A DNA stretch of 64,000 bases, from positions 8,981,501 through 9,045,500 of the forward strand of contig JASXTE010000007.1 of assembly GCA_030280995.1 (NCBI GenBank), read 5' to 3'. Below, piece by piece: positions 59,293 to 64,000 of this stretch. A model generated the notes under the pieces. It saw nothing but the letters and a program-made list of their open reading frames with translations. It did no database searches and was not told the origin of the DNA. Position 1 is the stretch's first letter. Each line of letters begins with the position of its first letter. The translations under genes and the position numbers were made by a program. This DNA comes from Hemileia vastatrix. Its lineage: Eukaryota; Basidiomycota; Pucciniomycetes; Pucciniales; Zaghouaniaceae.

Positions 59293-59475
59293 ATGGCTGA
59301 ATCCCCAGATTTTTACCTATCAGACCTTCCCTGTTTCACTGATCCAAAAGACTATGCTTGTAAACAGTGCATACATATGTGCAGGCCTTGTACTTTCACT
59401 CTTTGTACCCCTCAGTCCAAATTCTACAACAGGGCCTGTGATTCTCTCAACTTTAAAAAGAAAAGATGTGATTAA
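59293..59475 (+). pseudogene. Antisense Cys-rich ORF (copy B), short
   Basis: MAESPDFYLSDLPCF, then ACKQCIHMCRPCTFTLC and RACDSLNFKKKRCD, where translation stops at TAA; the copy-A paralogue (5805-6209) continues as KDPNYP. A GTAAG two codons later could be a donor, but the stop precedes it. Here the C-x2-C of the finger-like motif has lost its second Cys (to Leu), whereas copy A lost the first (to Phe). Confidence 0.45.
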
Positions 59476-59479
59476 ATGT

Positions 59480-60273
59480 AAGTTTTTCTTTTTCCTTTTC
59501 TCTATTCTTAGAATTCTCCCCACTCTTGTTTTCCTCCAAACTGTTTAATTTTTCTTTTGCTTTCTGTTTTTCCTTTTTTTTTATCTAGCAACCCAGTTTA
59601 TCCCGTAAGCTTTTCATTTTTTCATTATAATTTTTTAAACCTCAACTTTCTTTATTTCAAAACTGACTGTTGCAATTTTTTTTTCATCTATCTCTTCACT
59701 ATTTTCTTCTATCAAAAAATATTAATTTCATTTTATATTTTTATATTTTTTTGTTATTTTAGCTACCTTTTCAATTTATTTAGCAAACAGAGGCCAAAAC
59801 CATCTTCGACTATAAAAGACATTAAATTTAATTTGAAATAATTTCTTTTAAAACTTTTACTAAAACTTGAGCAAAAACAAGGGTGAGTTGTTAAAGGCTC
59901 TTCCTTTTTGGATGCTTCCAAGATCACCTATCTATTTTTGCTTCATTTGGCCAATTTCACTTTAACCAGATACAAGTATGATGAAAAAAAGTAATGGTGA
60001 GCCTAATTTAAACCTTAAGGCAATAAAATAGTGATAGCAATCTAACACTAACCTTAACAGCAGGAGAATGCAAGGGTAATCTTACACAATCACAGTGGAG
60101 GGAAGCCAAGAGAAAAAGATATTGCATATTTGATGACTTTATTTACTGTTTCAGGTGACCAGGATCTCACTTTTTTGGGGGAGGAATGCCTGGATACTTT
60201 GAGAAAAAATTAATCAATGTAGGGGGCCAGCTTTTGAAATACCTTTAAGCTACGTTGTAGAGTAGACTCCTAC
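59480..60273. other. Region without a supported gene
   Basis: A T-rich stretch (59560-59780) followed by mixed sequence. No ORF with recognisable content. Confidence 0.45.
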
Positions 60274-61450
60274 TGTCAGTATAGTCTAGTATATAAGTAT
60301 GATATAATAGTGTTATTTTATGGTCCTACTACTTATTGATAAATGATTTAGTGATTAAACCTCAGGGGAAGAGTAATAGAATAGTTATACTCAAATAAAA
60401 CTCACAAAACTTGGATTTAAATGTGTGCTAGTGGTGGAAAATAGAAGAATAAAATATAGTTATAGCTTATATAAAGATAATATCAATCTATAATAGATTT
60501 ATAATATATTTCTTAATGTTAATAATTGTATTTTAGTGGTTGTTTGAATTGTAGTAATTGAATGATGATAATAAACCGTCAAAATCCCCCCTTACTTATA
60601 CCCAAATCCACTGGAGTGCAAGGACCTTCAATCCAGATGATGTCACTGCTATCCCCGGCAATTACAGCACTGTGAGGGCCCATCACCTCCCCATGGCGTC
60701 CACTTCAAGCAGTTTCAACACCCAGACCTCCAGTAAGGACCCTCCATCACTATTAATAATAACACAGAGTCATACCATAAATAGAAAACCCAGATAAAAG
60801 CGGATACCATAAAGAAACAGGTAAAATAAATAATCAAAAAGAGATTTAATGAAACTAAAAGCATATAAAGGAAACAAATAAAATGTCCAAGCCCCCAATA
60901 ACATCCCCAAGCATCCACATTAACCCAGAAACATCCTTTCAACCCATAAATCTGTGAATAACCATCCAATGAAGTAATTTTTGTTGTCCAAACTGGGTGT
61001 ATGCGCCTGATATAGGTGTCTATGCTTCTGTAGGTGTTGTGAGTCCACTGATTTCGTCCATATGACCTAAAATAAGCAGAAAAACAAAGGTTATAGGCTA
61101 TTAAGGGGCTAAAACCCACTTATATACCTAAATATACATAATATACTGCATATTTCACTGAATATGAGATTTATGTATACATATAAGCTTATGTATGTCA
61201 ATAATTACTTCATATACCTTAAGATAAGTATATTATGACTCCATTAACACCTTAATAAGTATTATTAGGCAATGGATAAGCTATTTAAACTATTATAAAT
61301 TATATAATAGAATAATAATTATATATATATATAATAAAATAATATATATTATTATTTTAACCTTATTTTTAAGATATAAGCTTAATCTAGTTAATGTTAT
61401 CTTATTTTAAACATAAGAAATACTCAGTCCTAAGGATATTTAGGCTGACA
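60274..61450 (-). repeat. 3' LTR of element D (1177 bp)
   Basis: On the minus strand starts TGTCAGCCTAAAT (61450) and ends TATACTGACA (60274). Same length as the solo LTR at 54491. It follows element-D pol and a polypurine tract, as a 3' LTR should. The ORFs inside (for example 60715-61119) are not supported. Confidence 0.9.
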
Positions 61451-61470
61451 CTCCCTCACCCCAAAAAAAA
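61451..61470 (-). promoter_or_regulatory. Polypurine tract of element D
   Basis: Minus strand GGGGTGAGGGAG directly before the LTR start, the primer for plus-strand DNA synthesis in LTR elements. Confidence 0.75.
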
Positions 61471-61566
61471 CAATAAAAAAAATGTTAAGACATTTTAATT
61501 AAACTTAAGGAGTGAAATAATAAAATAAAAAATAATTTTTATAATACATATACTGAATGAACAGTA

Positions 61567-64000
61567 TTATTTAGATTTAAATTTTTTCAAGAGATTTTTA
61601 AGATCAGAGATTTCTTTTTCTGGAATCCACTGGTCATATTCACTTGATTTATTTTTAAATCTTAATAGATACTCAACTCCCTTTTCTTTAGTAAGGTGTC
61701 TCTTTTTAAGTATCTTTTCAATTTCTGCCTTTTCCACTATTTCTTCAGGTTTCTGTTTATGCCTTCCTTATCTTCTTGGAAATAGAGCAGTATCATTAGA
61801 ATGGTATGGTTTTATAAGAGAAATAGGAAATACTGGATGTTTTCTATCATAAGGTGCATATAGAATAACCTCAACAGAATTATTACCAACCATCTTTTTA
61901 ACTAAAAATGGTCCAATGAATGGATCCTTCAATTTAACATTACCATTTAAATTGAAATGTAGCGTTGTAATAAGGACTTCATCACCCTCTTTGAACATTT
62001 GTTCTTTATGGGCTTTATCCCATCTTTTCTTTTCATACTCAAAAGCCTTATTTATACATTCTTGAGCATGTTTTCTGCATAGTTACTGCATCTGAAGAAA
62101 AGATTTAGTACCTGGATGAATATCAAATCTAGGTAACTTATTAAGAGTTTTAGCAGGGGTATTAGGTACATAACCCAACCATAACTCAAATGGCTTTTTG
62201 CCAGTGACAGAATGTACTGTACTATTATATGCAAATTATAAACCTGGGATAAGGGTTACCCAATCATGCTTGAATTTGTCATTGTCTTTAAAATTAAGAC
62301 CAAAAGCACAGTATCTTCTTATCATATCTTCTAAGGTTTGTATCATTCTTTCTGCTAGCCCATCAGTTTGTGGATGGTGTGCTGTAGAAAGTTTTAATTG
62401 ACACCCTGAAACATCCATAAGTGACGTCCAGAACTCAGAAGTAAATTTAGGATCTCTGTCAGAAACTATTGCTTTGGGGAAACCTGCTGTATTTAACATT
62501 TGTGTCCACAATAAAAAAGCTAAGTCCTTTGCAGAAACCTCTTTGTGGGTAGGAATAAATTTACACATCTTTGTAAATCTATCTACAAATACCCAGCAGG
62601 AGTTATAACTCTTATGCCCTGCTATTGGCAAACCTGTTACAAAGTCCATGTCAATGATTTCCCATGGAGCTTTTGGTTGCTCAATTTGTTGTAATAAACT
62701 AGCTCTTTTTCCTGTTAATCTTTTAGATTTTTGACAAGAATCACATGTTTCAACATATTTCTGAACATCCTCAGACATGTTAATCCACCAAGCTGTGTTT
62801 TTTACCCTGGTTAATGTTTTATGGTAGTCAAAATGACCTGCTAATATATCATCATGACATATACTTAACATTAACTCATTCATTGAAGGGGGAATTACAA
62901 TTACATTACTTAATTTTTTCCTGTAATATATAAAACCATCCTCAATGGAAAATTTTCCTTTTTCTAATGCCTCTTTATACTTAATTGGTAATGTTTTTAT
63001 TAAAACATTCATTGAAGCATTAGATGGATCATTTAATATTTTAGTTAATTTACTTAAGTCAGGATCTGAATTATAATTATCAAGAATTGATTTCATAAAT
63101 TCATCCTCAAGATCTACAATATAAATGCCATAAATTTTAATAATCTTTGACTCAGGAACATAAGCAGGATTATCATCATTATTAGGCAGAGGTACTCTAG
63201 ATAACAGATCTACATTAGAGTGCAAGTTTCCTGCACTATGTGTAATATTCATCCGTCCTCTGTATTCTTGTACAGCTAATTGCCATCTAAACATGTGTCT
63301 ATTAGGAGTTTTCATGTTTAAGAGTGACTTAACTGCACTACAGTTAGTGATTAACTCAAATTTTTGGTCCTCAAGGTAGTAATGTAGCTTTTCAAGAGCC
63401 CATACTACTTCCAAACATTCAAGTTGAGTAGCACCATATTTCAATTCACCACTTCTCAGAGTACGTGAAATATAGCAGATTACTACTTCTGACATTTTAC
63501 CTTCAATAAGTTGTTTTTGATGTAAAGCAGCACCCAGTCCAATAAAACTTGTATCTGTATATAATACAAAAGGTAATTGGAAATCTGGTAATCCTAAGAT
63601 AGGAGCTTTCATTAAACATTCTTTCAACTTATCAAAAGCTTGTTGTCTTTCATTATTCCAAATGAAAGCTTCTGATTTCTTTATCAGTGTGGTCAGTGGT
63701 GCAGCAATTGATTGGTAGTTTTTTATATATTGTCTATAATAACCACACATTCCAAGAAAAGATTGTACATCCTTCACATTTTGAGGAATGCCAATATTCT
63801 TTATTGCAGCCACTTTATTCTGGTCTACACATATTTGTAAGCCAGATACAATATGACCAAGCACTTTTAAAGATTCAAACCCAAAATTACATTTTTTCAA
63901 TGCAAGGGTCATTTTTATTTCATCCATTTTCTGAAATACTTTCCTTAAATGGATCAAGTGTTCATCAAAAGATTTATAGAACACTATGATGTCATCAATG
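61567..64000 (-). pseudogene. Chromodomain Ty3/Gypsy pol, element D (three TAA stops)
   Basis: One continuous minus-strand frame, entering the window inside RT and ending at 61567. Order: RT thumb (LKVLGHIVSGLQICVDQNKV), RNase H (YTDTSFIGLGAAL, the acidic E of TQLECLEVVWALE; the third acidic site reads ITNCSAVKS, an Asp to Asn change), H2C2 (HDDILAGHF...CDSCQKSKR), integrase (D in IDMDFVTGLP, D in VSDRDPKF, E in LAERMIQTLE), GPF motif (DPFIGPFLVKK) and a chromodomain (EIEKILKKRHL...EYDQWIPEKEI, about 61580-61745). Interrupted only by TAA at 62236-62238, 62083-62085 and 61768-61770. Chromodomains direct integration to marked chromatin in this clade. A young but inactivated copy. Confidence 0.95.

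Larger units (their letters stand above)
56840..60270 (-). mobile_element. Long LTR-like block of Gypsy copy B
   Basis: Upstream of copy-B pol in pol orientation. 56870-59480 matches the copy-A LTR (36390-35714 and 7893 to about 5800). It holds the uninterrupted target of the 27.8-kb transposon (ACTACT at 57561-57566). 59480-60270 shows no clear copy-A match and no gene; its limit is the element-D LTR. Confidence 0.6.

Noticed and set aside
60558..61119. ORFs within the element-D LTR
   Set aside because: They lie wholly in LTR sequence, are not preserved in the 1177-bp sister LTR and show no motif.
1..64000. tRNA and rRNA genes
   Set aside because: None recognised by eye on either strand; a covariance-model search would be needed to exclude a degenerate one.

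Overview
Fungal, repeat-dominated DNA. The protein families (Plavaka-type transposase, TET/JBP-like 2OG-Fe(II) dioxygenase, several lineages of Ty3/Gypsy), the short 56-84 nt introns with GTAAGT/GTATGT donors, and the very AT-rich intergenic sequence suggest a basidiomycete, most likely a rust fungus (Pucciniales) with a large transposon-filled genome. I see no ordinary housekeeping gene; almost every feature can be assigned to a transposable element or its decay products.

Layout. (1) 1-3341: decayed Ty3/Gypsy pol (copy A, + strand). It is followed by a very long LTR-like block (3342-7893, resuming 35711-36390) that carries antisense cysteine-rich ORFs and a minisatellite. (2) 7894-35710: a 27.8-kb DNA transposon inserted in that LTR, with 40-bp terminal inverted repeats and a 3-bp AGT target duplication. 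It carries a spliced SNF2-family ATPase, an unknown convergent gene, a Plavaka transposase with an intact DDE triad, two further unknown spliced genes, a decayed TET/JBP dioxygenase, a 1.9-kb array of about 20 palindromes, a 0.7-kb cluster of about 13 different hairpins, and about 6 kb of AT-rich DNA without genes. A small non-autonomous relative (13042-13928) sits inside it. (3) 36391-43896: degenerate flank of Gypsy copy B with two solo LTRs (39266-40396 and 42127-43384) and a 1.2-kb perfect (TATTTT)n array. (4) 43897-53929: a second Ty3/Gypsy element (C, - strand) inserted in the C-terminus of copy-B pol with a 5-bp duplication, itself broken by two nested non-autonomous DNA transposons. 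(5) 53935-56835: the rest of copy-B pol (- strand), interrupted by a solo LTR (54491-55667). (6) 56840 to about 60270: the copy-B LTR with its antisense ORFs; it contains the empty target site that proves the insertion of the 27.8-kb element. (7) 60274-64000: 3' LTR and pol of a chromodomain Ty3/Gypsy (element D, - strand), almost intact in frame but with three TAA stops.

How the parts work together. The large element is best read as a cargo-bearing CACTA/Plavaka-like transposon. The transposase should act on the CACCACAG termini; the SNF2 ATPase and the 5-methylcytosine-oxidising TET/JBP family are plausible chromatin or methylation modifiers of the element; and the CpG-containing palindrome array and hairpin cluster are plausible cis-acting DNA. 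The family assignments rest on visible motifs; the cooperation is inference. Small elements with the same terminal design (CACCAC, A-rich, G6-7, then a palindrome centred on GCTAGC) may be cross-mobilised.
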